A stretch of 64,000 bases of DNA. Origin: GWA2-66-18 sp964537395 (GTDB taxonomy: Bacteria; Elusimicrobiota; Elusimicrobia; UBA1565; UBA9628). The notes under the pieces are model-generated. The model was not told the DNA's origin and did not search any database. It saw only the letters and a program-made list of their open reading frames with translations. This document shows, one piece after another, positions 6,904 to 15,025 of this stretch. A program made the translations under genes and the position numbers. The DNA lies in assembly GCA_964537395.1 (NCBI GenBank), contig CAZIBN010000006.1, forward strand, positions 1 to 64,000, given 5' to 3'. Numbering within the stretch: the stretch's first letter is position 1; the number at the start of each line of letters is the position of its first letter.

Positions 6904-8928
6904 CTAGCTTTTGTTTTTTAGCCGCCCTTTCGCGCGGGCGGAGGGCCGGCTGGCGGACATGGACTTCAGCTCGAAGAGCTGGTCGCGCAGCAGCACGGCG
7001 GCCTCGAAGTCGAGCGCGTCGGCCGCGGCGCGCATGCGGCTTTCGACGTCGGCGATGATCGTCGGCAGCTCCTTCGCCGAGAGCGGGGCGTCTCCGTCGC
7101 GCAGGAGCATCAGGCCCTCGCGCTTCGCGGTGCTCTGGAACTCCTCGAGCTCCTCGATCGCCTTGACGATGGTCCTCGGCGTGATGCCGTGCTCCTTGTT
7201 GTAGGCGAGCTGCTTGACGCGGCGGCGCTCCATCTCGTCGAGCGCGCGCTTCATGGAGCCGGTGATCGTGTCGGCGTAGAGGATGACCTGTCCGCCGACG
7301 TTGCGCGCGGCGCGGCCCGAGATCTGGATCAAGGTCGTCTCGGAGCGCAGGAAGCCCTCATGGTCGGCGCCTAAAATCGCGACGAGGGACACCTCGGGCA
7401 GATCGAGGCCCTCGCGCAAGAGATTGATCCCGACGAGCACGTCGAAGACGCCGGCGCGCAGGTCCTGCAGTATCTGGATGCGCTCGAGCGAATCGATGTC
7501 GGAGTGCAGGTAGCGGACCTTGAGGCCCTTCGTCGTCAGGAACTGGGACAGGTCCTCGGCGGTGCGCTTGGTCAAGGTCGTGATCAGCGCGCGCTCCTTT
7601 TTCGCGACGCGGTCGCGCAGGCGGACGATCAGGTCCTCGAGCTGGCCCTCCGACGGCCGGATGATCGTTTCCGGGTCGATGAGGCCGGTCGGCCGCACGA
7701 CCATCTCCACGATCTCGCCCTTCGTCATCTTGAGCTCGTAGGGTCCGGGCGTGGCGGACACGAACATGGTCTGCCCTGCGAGCTTCTCGAACTCCGCGAA
7801 CCTGAGGGGGCGGTTGTCGAGCGCAGAGGGCAGGCGCCAGCCGAAGTCGATCAAAGTCTGCTTGCGCGCGCGGTCGCCCTCGTACATGCCGCCGATCTGC
7901 GGGACCGCGACGTGGGACTCGTCGACGACGAGGAGGTAGTCCTTCGGAAAAAAGTCGATGAGGCAGTAGGGCCGCTCGCCGGCCGGCCGGCCGGAGAGAT
8001 GTCTTGAGTAATTTTCAATGCCATGACAAAATCCCATCTCGCTCAGCATCTCGAGGTCGTAGCGGGCCTTCTGCTCCAGGCGCTGGGCCTCGAGGAGTTT
8101 GCCCTGCGACTTGAACCAGGACATGCGGTCGGCGAGCTCGGCTTCGATGGCGGCGATCGCGCGCTCGCGCTCGGGGCCCCCGGTGACGAAATGCTTGGCG
8201 GGGTAGACCCACTCACGCTTGAGATCTTTGATCTTGTTCCCGGTGAGCGGGTCGAACTCGATGAGGGACGTCACGCCCTCGTCGCCGAGCGTGGCGCGCA
8301 GCGCGGTTTCCATATAAGCGGGGAAGATATCCACGACCCCGCCTTTGACGCGGAACTTTCCTCGCACGAACTCCGTCTCATTGCGCTCATAATGCACCTC
8401 GACGAGCTGCTTGATCAATTCGTCGCGGGTCGTTTTCCATCCGACTTCGAGCGGCACCGTTCGGTTCTGATAGGCCTCGGGCGAGCCGATGTTGTAGATG
8501 CAGGAGACCGACGCGACGACAAGCACATCTTTACGCGCGAGCAAGGAGGTCGTGCATTTGAGCCGGAGCCGGTCGATGCGGTCGTTGACCGATGAATCCT
8601 TCTCGATGTAGGTGTCGCTCGAGGGGACGTAAGCTTCAGGTTGATAGTAATCGTAATAGGAAATAAAGAACTCGACGGCGTTATCCGGGAAGAAGGACTT
8701 GAACTCGGCGTACAGCTGGGCGGCGAGCACCTTATTTGGGGAGAGCACCAAGGTCGGCCGGTTCAGCTGAGCGACGACGTTGGCGATCGCGAAGGTCTTG
8801 CCCGAGCCGGTGACGCCGAGCAAGGTCTGCGCGGGAGCGCCCTCCTTGATGCGCGAGATGAGCGTCGCGATGGCGTCGGGCTGATCGCCGGCGGGCTTGA
8901 AGGAGGAGCGGAGGCGGAACGAGGACAC
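6904..8928 (-). CDS. uvrB: Excinuclease ABC subunit B
   Basis: DNA-damage recognition helicase subunit of UvrABC nucleotide-excision repair, 674 aa from GTG 8928. Visible motifs: Walker A GVTGSGKT, the beta-hairpin region YYDYYQPEAYVPSSDTYIEKD, DEXX box DESH, SATPGPYE, and helicase motifs LTKRTAEDL and QISGRAARN. The C-terminal UVR motif (AAADALDFEAAVLLRDQLFEL) that binds UvrC is present. The longer open frame upstream is a shadow of the neighbouring gene. It starts only 7 nt after the preceding gene's stop, so coupling is likely. Confidence 0.97.
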   Translation of the reverse strand: MSSFRLRSSFKPAGDQPDAIATLISRIKEGAPAQTLLGVTGSGKTFAIANVVAQLNRPTLVLSPNKVLAAQLYAEFKSFFPDNAVEFFISYYDYYQPEAYVPSSDTYIEKDSSVNDRIDRLRLKCTTSLLARKDVLVVASVSCIYNIGSPEAYQNRTVPLEVGWKTTRDELIKQLVEVHYERNETEFVRGKFRVKGGVVDIFPAYMETALRATLGDEGVTSLIEFDPLTGNKIKDLKREWVYPAKHFVTGGPERERAIAAIEAELADRMSWFKSQGKLLEAQRLEQKARYDLEMLSEMGFCHGIENYSRHLSGRPAGERPYCLIDFFPKDYLLVVDESHVAVPQIGGMYEGDRARKQTLIDFGWRLPSALDNRPLRFAEFEKLAGQTMFVSATPGPYELKMTKGEIVEMVVRPTGLIDPETIIRPSEGQLEDLIVRLRDRVAKKERALITTLTKRTAEDLSQFLTTKGLKVRYLHSDIDSLERIQILQDLRAGVFDVLVGINLLREGLDLPEVSLVAILGADHEGFLRSETTLIQISGRAARNVGGQVILYADTITGSMKRALDEMERRRVKQLAYNKEHGITPRTIVKAIEELEEFQSTAKREGLMLLRDGDAPLSAKELPTIIADVESRMRAAADALDFEAAVLLRDQLFELKSMSASRPSARAKGRLKNKS

Positions 8929-8935
8929 GGCGGCC

Positions 8936-9367
8936 TCAGCGCTCGCCGAGCGGGCCTCGGATCTTGACCGACGTGCGCTGCGGGTCGAGGACATTGGCCT
9001 CGAGCCGGAAGCGGTTCGCGTCGCCGACGACGGCCAAGGTGTTGATGTCCATGGTCGCCTTGATCTTCTCGCGAAGCTGGGCGGCATCGGGCGCGGCGGC
9101 CAGCAAGGTGTCGAGATCGTTGGCGTAGGTCCCGTTCGCTGCGTGGTAGGCCACCTGAAGATCGTAGAGACGCATCAGGGCGAAATGGGACTGGTAGCGG
9201 GTGTAGGCCAGCGCGCGGATGGGCTTCAGATAGACCTGCCAGCCGACGCCCGCGCCCGCCGCGCCGACCGTCAGCGCGAGCGCGATGAAGAACAGCGTGC
9301 GCGGATCGCTGAACTGGGTTTTAAGATTGGAGAAGAAAGACGGCTTGGACGGAGTGGGCTCTGCCAT
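8936..9367 (-). CDS. Small single-pass membrane protein of unknown function
   Basis: 143 aa. A short cytoplasmic N-terminus is followed by one transmembrane helix (residues about 24-45, FFIALALTVGAAGAGVGWQV). The outer part contains YHAANGTYANDLDTLL, which resembles the globular region of type IV pilin-like proteins, but there is no prepilin cleavage motif. I place the start at ATG 9367 because the earlier ATG at 9379 falls inside the predicted -10 box. It precedes uvrB with a 7-nt gap, so they share a transcript, with no obvious functional link. Confidence 0.75.
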   Translation of the reverse strand: MAEPTPSKPSFFSNLKTQFSDPRTLFFIALALTVGAAGAGVGWQVYLKPIRALAYTRYQSHFALMRLYDLQVAYHAANGTYANDLDTLLAAAPDAAQLREKIKATMDINTLAVVGDANRFRLEANVLDPQRTSVKIRGPLGER

Positions 9368-9377
9368 GGTCAGGTCC

Positions 9378-9406
9378 ATTATGGAACGCGCGGCGGCTCC
9401 TGTCAA
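9378..9406 (-). promoter_or_regulatory. Promoter of the membrane protein-uvrB unit
   Basis: On the minus strand TTGACA (9406-9401), 17-nt spacer and CATAAT (9383-9378), followed 10 nt later by the ATG at 9367. This leaves a leader of only a few nucleotides at most. Confidence 0.75.
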
Positions 9407-9420
9407 GCCTTCGGAAGGTG

Positions 9421-9426
9421 TAGAAT
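9421..9426 (+). promoter_or_regulatory. -10 box for the DEAD-box helicase gene
   Basis: TAGAAT lies 7 nt before GTG 9434, so transcription should start at or next to the start codon (leaderless). No clear -35. Confidence 0.5.
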
Positions 9427-9433
9427 ATACGAA

Positions 9434-10831
9434 GTGAAATCATTCGAAGACCTGAAGCTGAGCGCTCCGGTGGCCCGCGCGATCGCGGAATTGGGCTATA
9501 ACGCGCCGACGGAGATCCAGCAGCAGGCGCTGCCGATCCTTCTCGGCGCTCCCACGGACTTCATCGGCCAGGCCGCCACCGGCACCGGCAAGACCGCGGC
9601 GTTCGGCATCCCGCTCCTGGAGCAGATCGACACGGCCAAGAAGCACGTTCAAGGCCTGATTCTTTGTCCCACGAGAGAGCTCGCCGTGCAGGTCTCGGGA
9701 CAAATAAACTTATTTGGCAAGCACAAGGGCGTCAAGGCGGTCCCGATCTACGGCGGCACGAGCTATTCCGCCCAGCTTGACGGCCTGAAGCACGGCTCCG
9801 CGATCGTCGTCGGCACCCCGGGCCGCATCATCGACCTCATCGACCGCGGCGCGCTGAAGCTCGCGAGCGTGAAGACCGTCATCCTCGACGAGGCCGACGA
9901 GATGATCTCGATGGGTTTCAAAGAAGATCTGGAGAAGATCCTGAAGGCCACGGCGCGCGACACGAGCCACATCTGGCTGTTCTCGGCGACGATGAGCCCG
10001 GGCGTGCGGCGCGTGGCCGACACGTACCTGCGCAAGCCCAAGCAGGTCCAGGTCAACCGCAGCGAGATGCTGTCCACGACCGTCGAGCAGATCTACTATC
10101 TCGCACGGGAGTCGGACAAGCCCGACCTGCTGATCAAGCTCATCGAGTCCGCCGACGACTTCTACGGCCTCGTGTTCTGCCAGACGAAGGCGCTGGTCAT
10201 GGATGTCGCGCAGGCCATGGTCATGCGCGGCTACAAGGTCGACACGCTCCACGGCGACAAGACCCAGCAGGACCGCGACCGGACGATGGCCTCATTCCGT
10301 GATAAGCGGGTCAACCTGCTGATCTGCACCGACGTGGCGTCCCGCGGGCTCGATGTTAAGGATCTCACGCACGTCATCAACTACTCGATCCCGCGGGAGA
10401 TGGACGTGTACGTCCACCGCATCGGCCGCACGGCGCGCAGCGGCAAGTCGGGCCTGGCGATCAGCCTCGTGAGCCCGACGAACCGGCACATGATCAGCCG
10501 CATCGAGCACATGACGAAGAGCAAGATGAAGGAGGGGAAGATCCCCACCCGGCAGGAGATCGGCGCCAGGAAGGTGGCCAAGATCCTGACCTCCTTCCAG
10601 GAGAAGGAGAAGTATTTCCGCGCCGCCGAGTTCCTCGGCCCCGACTGGGAGTTGGCCACCGAGGAGATGGATCTCAAGGAGATCATCGCCCGCTTCCTGT
10701 GCCTTATCACCCCGGAGACCTTCGAGGACGTCAAGCCCTCTGTCCCGCTTCCCTCCATCGCGGCCAAGCCCCCGTCCCCGTACCACCGCAAGCCGGACCA
10801 TAAGGGCCACTACAAAAAACGTCCGCACTGA
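9434..10831 (+). CDS. DEAD-box ATP-dependent RNA helicase
   Basis: 465-aa RNA helicase, probably acting in ribosome assembly or RNA turnover. The canonical motifs appear in order: Q motif region SFEDLKLS...PTEIQQQALP, motif I ATGTGKT, Ia PTRELAVQV, Ib GTPGRIIDL, II DEAD, III SAT, IV GLVFCQTK, V STDVASRGLDV-like (CTDVASRGLDV) and VI HRIGRTARSGK. The C-terminal extension (about residues 370-465) is basic and ends in KPDHKGHYKKRPH, a likely RNA-binding tail. GTG 9434 is chosen because it starts the Q-motif region and sits 7 nt behind TAGAAT. Confidence 0.95.
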   Translation: MKSFEDLKLSAPVARAIAELGYNAPTEIQQQALPILLGAPTDFIGQAATGTGKTAAFGIPLLEQIDTAKKHVQGLILCPTRELAVQVSGQINLFGKHKGVKAVPIYGGTSYSAQLDGLKHGSAIVVGTPGRIIDLIDRGALKLASVKTVILDEADEMISMGFKEDLEKILKATARDTSHIWLFSATMSPGVRRVADTYLRKPKQVQVNRSEMLSTTVEQIYYLARESDKPDLLIKLIESADDFYGLVFCQTKALVMDVAQAMVMRGYKVDTLHGDKTQQDRDRTMASFRDKRVNLLICTDVASRGLDVKDLTHVINYSIPREMDVYVHRIGRTARSGKSGLAISLVSPTNRHMISRIEHMTKSKMKEGKIPTRQEIGARKVAKILTSFQEKEKYFRAAEFLGPDWELATEEMDLKEIIARFLCLITPETFEDVKPSVPLPSIAAKPPSPYHRKPDHKGHYKKRPH

Positions 10832-10837
10832 TCTCAC

Positions 10838-11767
10838 GTGAAGAAGAACGCGCTGGGCCGCTCCGGTCTCCAGGTCTCCGCGCTCTCGCTCGGCACGATG
10901 AACTTCGGCGCGGATTGGCACAAGGTCGGCGCGATCGACGATAAGACGGCGTCCTCTCTGATCGATCTCGCGCTGGAGCGCGGCGTGAATCTCATCGACA
11001 CGGCGGACATCTACGGGCGCGGCGCCGCCGAGGAGATGCTCGGCCGCCTGCTCAAGGGCCGGCGCAAGAAGGTCTTTCTCGCGACCAAGCTCCTCGGACA
11101 GATGGACCTCGACGACGACGCGACCGGCGGCCTGTCGGCGCGCTGGATCAAGAAGGCGCTTGAAGGAAGCCTCAAGCGCCTGAAGACCGATCACGTCGAC
11201 CTGTACATGCCCCACGGCTGGGATCGCGAGGTCCCGCTCGAAGAGAGCCTTCGGGCGCTCGAATCGGCCGTCAGGGCCGGCAAGGTCCGAGTCCTCGGCT
11301 GCTCGAACTTCTCCGGGGAGCAGCTTGCGTCCGCCGGCGGGCGCTTCGCCTTCGACCAGGTCCAGTACAGCCTCGCCGCCCGCTTTCCCGAGAACGATCT
11401 CGTGCCGGTCGCGCAACGCGACGGCGTGAGCCTGCTGGCGTGGAGCCCTCTCGCGGGCGGGCTGCTCAGCGGAAAATACGCGGCGGCGGGCGCTTCCGGG
11501 CGCCGTGCCGACGCGGACGCATTCCCGTATGTCGAGCCCCAGCGCGGCGCGGCGCTGGTTAAGGTCCTGCAGGCCGTCGCGGCTCTCGAGAGTTCGACCT
11601 GTGCGCAGGCGGCGCTGGGCTGGATCATGGGAAAGCCGTTCGTCGCGAGCGCCGTGCTGGGCGCGCGGACGACGGCGCAGCTGTCTGAGCTTCTGGATTC
11701 GAAACCTGTTTCGCCGCGCGCGGCGGCCCTTCTCGACCGCGCCTCGGAGATATGTTCGCGGCCCTGA
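10838..11767 (+). CDS. Aldo/keto reductase
   Basis: 309-aa NAD(P)H-dependent oxidoreductase of the aldo/keto reductase TIM-barrel superfamily. The catalytic residues fit the family: Asp in NLIDTADIYGRG with Tyr four residues on, Lys in VFLATKLLG, and His in LYMPHGWDR. The substrate cannot be predicted. GTG start 6 nt after the helicase stop; the 3' end overlaps the MFS gene by 16 nt, indicating an operon. Confidence 0.92.
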   Translation: MKKNALGRSGLQVSALSLGTMNFGADWHKVGAIDDKTASSLIDLALERGVNLIDTADIYGRGAAEEMLGRLLKGRRKKVFLATKLLGQMDLDDDATGGLSARWIKKALEGSLKRLKTDHVDLYMPHGWDREVPLEESLRALESAVRAGKVRVLGCSNFSGEQLASAGGRFAFDQVQYSLAARFPENDLVPVAQRDGVSLLAWSPLAGGLLSGKYAAAGASGRRADADAFPYVEPQRGAALVKVLQAVAALESSTCAQAALGWIMGKPFVASAVLGARTTAQLSELLDSKPVSPRAAALLDRASEICSRP

Positions 11768-12942
11768 GCCACCGGAATTTCCGGCTCTTCTTCTTCGGCC
11801 AGTTCGTTTCGCTGACCGGGTCCTGGATGCAGAACACCGCCCAGGCCTGGCTCGTCTACCGGTTGACGCGGGACCCGCTGATGCTCGGGCTCGTGGCCCT
11901 CGTCGGCCAGTTCCCGGTGCTCATCCTCGGCTTCTACGCGGGCTTCGCCGTGGACCACGCCGATCACCTGCGCCTCGTCAAGCGTACCCAGTTCCTCGCG
12001 ATGCTCCAGGCCGCGATGCTGGCGCTGCTGACCTGGGGCGGGAGCATCGAGGTCTGGCATGTCTTCGCGCTCTCCCTCAGCCTCGGCGTGGTCAACGCGT
12101 TCGACATGCCCGCCCGCCAGGTGCTGATCGGCGAGCTGGTGCCCGTGGATCACCGCCACAACGCGATCGCGCTCAACTCGACCGTCGTCAACGCTTCGCG
12201 GATCATCGGCCCGGCCCTCGCGGGGCTCGCGATCGCCTACGCCGGTGAGGCGGGCTGCTTCGCCTTCAACGCGCTCAGCTATGTCGCCGTGCTGTTCGCG
12301 CTGAAGGCGATGCGCGACGTGCGCCAGCCCCCGCCTCCGCACCCGCGCGGCGGGCCGTGGCAGGAGATCGGCGACGGCATGGCCTACGCGTTCGGGCATG
12401 AGCCGATCCGGCTCGTGCTCATGTCCCTAACGGTCGTGGGCCTCGTGGGGCTTCCGATCTACACCTTGATGCCGGTCTTCGCCGAGGACGTCCTGCACTC
12501 GGGCGTCAAAGGGCTCGGCATCCTGTCCTCGTTCTCAGGCGTCGGCGCGATGATCGGGGCCTTGTCTTTGGCCAATCGCCGGGGCGCGGCGGGGGTAGGG
12601 GCCGCGATCGTCTCCGGCACGGCCGGCATGGCCGTAGCGCTCGCCGGGATGGCCTGGTCGCGGAATTTCTGGCTGTCCTGCTTCTTCATGTCGCTGATGG
12701 GCTGGTTCGCGATCCGCGTCCTCGCCGGCGCGAACACGGCGCTGCAGGAGCTGTCCGACGACCGCCACCGCGGCCGCGTCATGAGCTTCTACTCGATGAT
12801 CTTCATCGGGCTCTCTCCGCTCGGAAGCTTCGTCGCGGGCGGCCTGGCCTCCAGGATCGGAGTGGCCTGGACCACCGCGGGCATGGCTCTGGGCATGGCC
12901 GCGCTCGCCGCGGGCTACGGGCGGCGCATGAGGGCCATCTAG
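11752..12942 (+). CDS. MFS transporter, EntS-like exporter family
   Basis: 396-aa inner-membrane transporter with about twelve hydrophobic helices. The N-terminal motif NFRLFFFGQFVSLTGSWMQ and the RLTRDPLMLGLV segment are typical of the MFS_3 (enterobactin exporter-like) group; NAFDMPARQVLIGELV and LNSTVVNASRIIGPALAG are also characteristic. Substrate unknown. Starts inside the end of the aldo/keto reductase gene. Confidence 0.9.
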   Translation: MFAALSHRNFRLFFFGQFVSLTGSWMQNTAQAWLVYRLTRDPLMLGLVALVGQFPVLILGFYAGFAVDHADHLRLVKRTQFLAMLQAAMLALLTWGGSIEVWHVFALSLSLGVVNAFDMPARQVLIGELVPVDHRHNAIALNSTVVNASRIIGPALAGLAIAYAGEAGCFAFNALSYVAVLFALKAMRDVRQPPPPHPRGGPWQEIGDGMAYAFGHEPIRLVLMSLTVVGLVGLPIYTLMPVFAEDVLHSGVKGLGILSSFSGVGAMIGALSLANRRGAAGVGAAIVSGTAGMAVALAGMAWSRNFWLSCFFMSLMGWFAIRVLAGANTALQELSDDRHRGRVMSFYSMIFIGLSPLGSFVAGGLASRIGVAWTTAGMALGMAALAAGYGRRMRAI

Positions 12943-13024
12943 GTCTTATGGCCCATATTTATCTAGGCCCTCGGGCTCCTTCCGGCGGGCCCTGTCGGCC
13001 CGTGCGGCGGACCGGTCCAGCGGC

Positions 13025-13030
13025 TACAAT
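13025..13030 (+). promoter_or_regulatory. -10 box for the 108-aa protein gene
   Basis: TACAAT placed 6 nt before ATG 13037; predicts a leaderless transcript. No clear -35. Confidence 0.45.
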
Positions 13031-13036
13031 GTTGAT

Positions 13037-13363
13037 ATGAGCTCAATGGAGATGTACATCAAGTTCATGTTCACCCTCACGGTAGGCCTCGTGGGAGTGG
13101 GCATGGTGCTTAAAACGCTTCTTGAGACCATCCTCCACGAGTGGGACGCGGTCCACGAGATCCAGGCCGGCTGGCATTCGATGTTCCACGCCCGCCCCTA
13201 CGCGGATTCGGTGCGCGCTGAGGACATCCTGATGGAGATCGAGCGCGACCACGACAAGAAGCGTCTGCCCGAGCTCTCCATCGACCGCCGCCGCATGGCC
13301 CTACGCGACGTCCGCGAGGCCGAAGACCGCCTTTCCTCCCCTACCGTCGCCGAAGCCGTTTAA
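13037..13363 (+). CDS. Hypothetical single-pass membrane protein
   Basis: 108 aa, not recognised. One N-terminal transmembrane helix (about residues 8-28, IKFMFTLTVGLVGVGMVL) is followed by a charged, probably helical tail rich in Asp, Glu and Arg (LMEIERDHDKKRLPELSIDRRRM). It stands alone with its own -10 box. Composition matches the surrounding genes. Confidence 0.6.
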   Translation: MSSMEMYIKFMFTLTVGLVGVGMVLKTLLETILHEWDAVHEIQAGWHSMFHARPYADSVRAEDILMEIERDHDKKRLPELSIDRRRMALRDVREAEDRLSSPTVAEAV

Positions 13364-13450
13364 ACTCCGCCACCCACGGCAATAGGGATTGTGCATCTTG
13401 CGATGCCGATACGCGATGCGACCATGAGGTCATTTCCGAATGGAATGTTA

Positions 13451-13456
13451 TACACT
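13451..13456 (+). promoter_or_regulatory. -10 box for the lipoprotein gene
   Basis: TACACT (overlapping TATACA) ends 7 nt before ATG 13464, again suggesting a leaderless start. No clear -35. Confidence 0.45.
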
Positions 13457-13463
13457 GCCGAAC

Positions 13464-14396
13464 ATGATGAATTGGCCTAAAACGGCGACATTTATTCTCT
13501 TTATCGCCATTGTTACTGCATGCAAGAAGCCCGCTCCCCTATCCGGTTCCCCATCGGAGATCACCCAGGCGGCTTGGTTTAAAAAGTTGCCACCCGAAAG
13601 ACAGGCTGCCTGGCTGGCCGAACAGAAACAGCAGCCGGCACGGGAGGCCAAGGCCGCCCAGGATCGCGCCGAACTCGTGCGTCCGGCCCCGTCGGACTTT
13701 AAGCCTGAAAATGATGATCGCAGGATACGGTTGCGTCTAATCGCCCAGAAGGAAATGATGCGCGCGGGCGAACACTTCTGGTATCGGCTTGAACTACAGA
13801 ATGTCGGGCGCAAACCGATCCATTGGTACGAAAAGTCCTCTTTCTTCAAACACGGGCGGCTGAATTATTCCAAACAAGGAATAAAATTCTTCGTCCGCCA
13901 GCCTGACGGCAAGGAGTGGGGATTGGTTCCGCCTATTTCATTGCCATTGCTCGGGGAGAATCGCAAGGGATTTTCTTTCCCGCCCGGGACCACTGAGGCC
14001 GAGCAGGCCCGCCGCTTTAAGCGCATGGTGGGGATGGCCAACATCAACGAGTTGTCCATCATCTTGCTGCCAGGGGAGACGTTGGTGACGCGAGCCTGGG
14101 CTGAACGCGGAGCCGATGAAGCCAACGCGATTTTTGCCCGCGGTGAGGATCCTGATGCCGCTATACCAGGAGAATTTCGGGAGTTGACTGCTTTTTTTCG
14201 TTTTGACCAACGAGGGGCCTACCGCGTCAGGGTGGTCTATGACGACAGGCCCTCGCCCCTGACCGAAGAAAATATCCGGAGTTCGGAAAAGTACGGGATC
14301 AGTCGGAAGGATGAGGTTGAGAATCAGAAATTCGCCGAAGAGAACGCCCTTGGACCGGTCCAATCAAACATCGTGAGCGTCGAGGTGACGCCCTGA
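13464..14396 (+). CDS. Putative lipoprotein with inhibitor-like Ig fold
   Basis: 310 aa from ATG 13464. The N-terminus is a lipoprotein signal peptide (FILFIAIVTAC, Cys at about residue 18). Residues about 90-150 (RIRLRLIAQKEMMRAGEHFWYRL...NVGRKPIHW) and the end (GAYRVRVVYDD...NIVSVEVTP) look like the Ig-type fold of the BsuPI proteinase-inhibitor group; this is a pattern match only. The gene uses many more A/T third positions than its neighbours, a sign of transfer. The next gene, a metalloprotease-like protein, starts at its stop codon. Confidence 0.65.
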   Translation: MMNWPKTATFILFIAIVTACKKPAPLSGSPSEITQAAWFKKLPPERQAAWLAEQKQQPAREAKAAQDRAELVRPAPSDFKPENDDRRIRLRLIAQKEMMRAGEHFWYRLELQNVGRKPIHWYEKSSFFKHGRLNYSKQGIKFFVRQPDGKEWGLVPPISLPLLGENRKGFSFPPGTTEAEQARRFKRMVGMANINELSIILLPGETLVTRAWAERGADEANAIFARGEDPDAAIPGEFRELTAFFRFDQRGAYRVRVVYDDRPSPLTEENIRSSEKYGISRKDEVENQKFAEENALGPVQSNIVSVEVTP

Positions 14397-14416
14397 GCCT
14401 GGTATTTTTAGTTTTT

Positions 14417-15025
14417 GTGATTTTCTCACCCTCCGCAGAGGCCGGCGCAGTCAGGGCCACGCCTACTCAACAGGAGGAGATCATGGCGCACGTCAGGGAA
14501 GGGCTCAAAGCGAGGGCGTCAGCGCAAGTGTTCGAGTTGCGAAAGAAGGCGGCGAGGGACTCCGATCCTGAGGAAGCGGAGCGGCTTATGTGGAAGGAAA
14601 TGGACGAACGCAGAAAGGCCGCCGCAGAACTCGATCTCGCTATCAAGAAGACAGTCGAGTTCTACGGAATTTCTCCGGCCGGACTTCAATACGGCGAATC
14701 GCAGGCCGCCCGCCAAGGACCGATGATCGGAAGCGCAATTACGTGGGCCCCTGCTGTCCTCGACGCTGATCACCTGTCTTTCCAGTACACGGACGCCGAT
14801 AATAAAATTCGCTACGACGGCTCGGTAGGCAGTCCGGCGGGACAAACCTATGAAAATGGGCAGGTCACCATTAACATCGCGATGTTCGAAAAAGCGGTGA
14901 TGTACGATCATCCGGGGTCTCTGGCCTACGTCTTGCATCATGAGGCGCAGCATTTTGAGGAAAAGGTCACTAGGCTGGAAACGCTGGGGATAACATATCT
15001 TCAATTTCGGTACACTGAGGCATGA
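14417..15025 (+). CDS. Secreted metalloprotease-like protein, 3' end derived from a repeat
   Basis: 202 aa from GTG 14417. The frame extends back to a CTG at 14393 that overlaps the lipoprotein stop (CTGA) and would add a proper signal peptide (SLVFLVFVIFSPSAEAGA). A charged helical region is followed by VLHHEAQHFEE, which contains the zinc-protease motif HExxH (HEAQH). Only about 18 residues remain after it, and most of these (LETLGIT onward) are encoded by half of the 40-bp palindromic repeat, so the original C-terminus with any third zinc ligand is probably lost. Low-GC like its partner. Confidence 0.55.
   Translation: MIFSPSAEAGAVRATPTQQEEIMAHVREGLKARASAQVFELRKKAARDSDPEEAERLMWKEMDERRKAAAELDLAIKKTVEFYGISPAGLQYGESQAARQGPMIGSAITWAPAVLDADHLSFQYTDADNKIRYDGSVGSPAGQTYENGQVTINIAMFEKAVMYDHPGSLAYVLHHEAQHFEEKVTRLETLGITYLQFRYTEA
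14974..14994 (+). repeat. Half copy of the 40-bp palindromic repeat
   Basis: The segment TGGAAACGCTGGGGATAA (with flanks) matches one arm of the palindromes at 34161 and 56027 at 19 of 20 positions. It lies inside the 3' end of the metalloprotease-like gene and is read as protein. Confidence 0.6.
15011..15016 (+). promoter_or_regulatory. -10 box for the DUF4175-like gene
   Basis: TACACT lies 5 nt before ATG 15022, just after the half repeat. No clear -35. Confidence 0.35.

Noticed and set aside
8897..9433. N-terminal extension of the helicase gene
   Set aside because: It runs antisense through the small membrane protein gene and its promoter; the Q-motif region and -10 box fix the start at 9434.
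11191..12399. 402-aa antisense open frame across the reductase and MFS genes
   Set aside because: No recognisable domain, spans two well-supported genes on the other strand.
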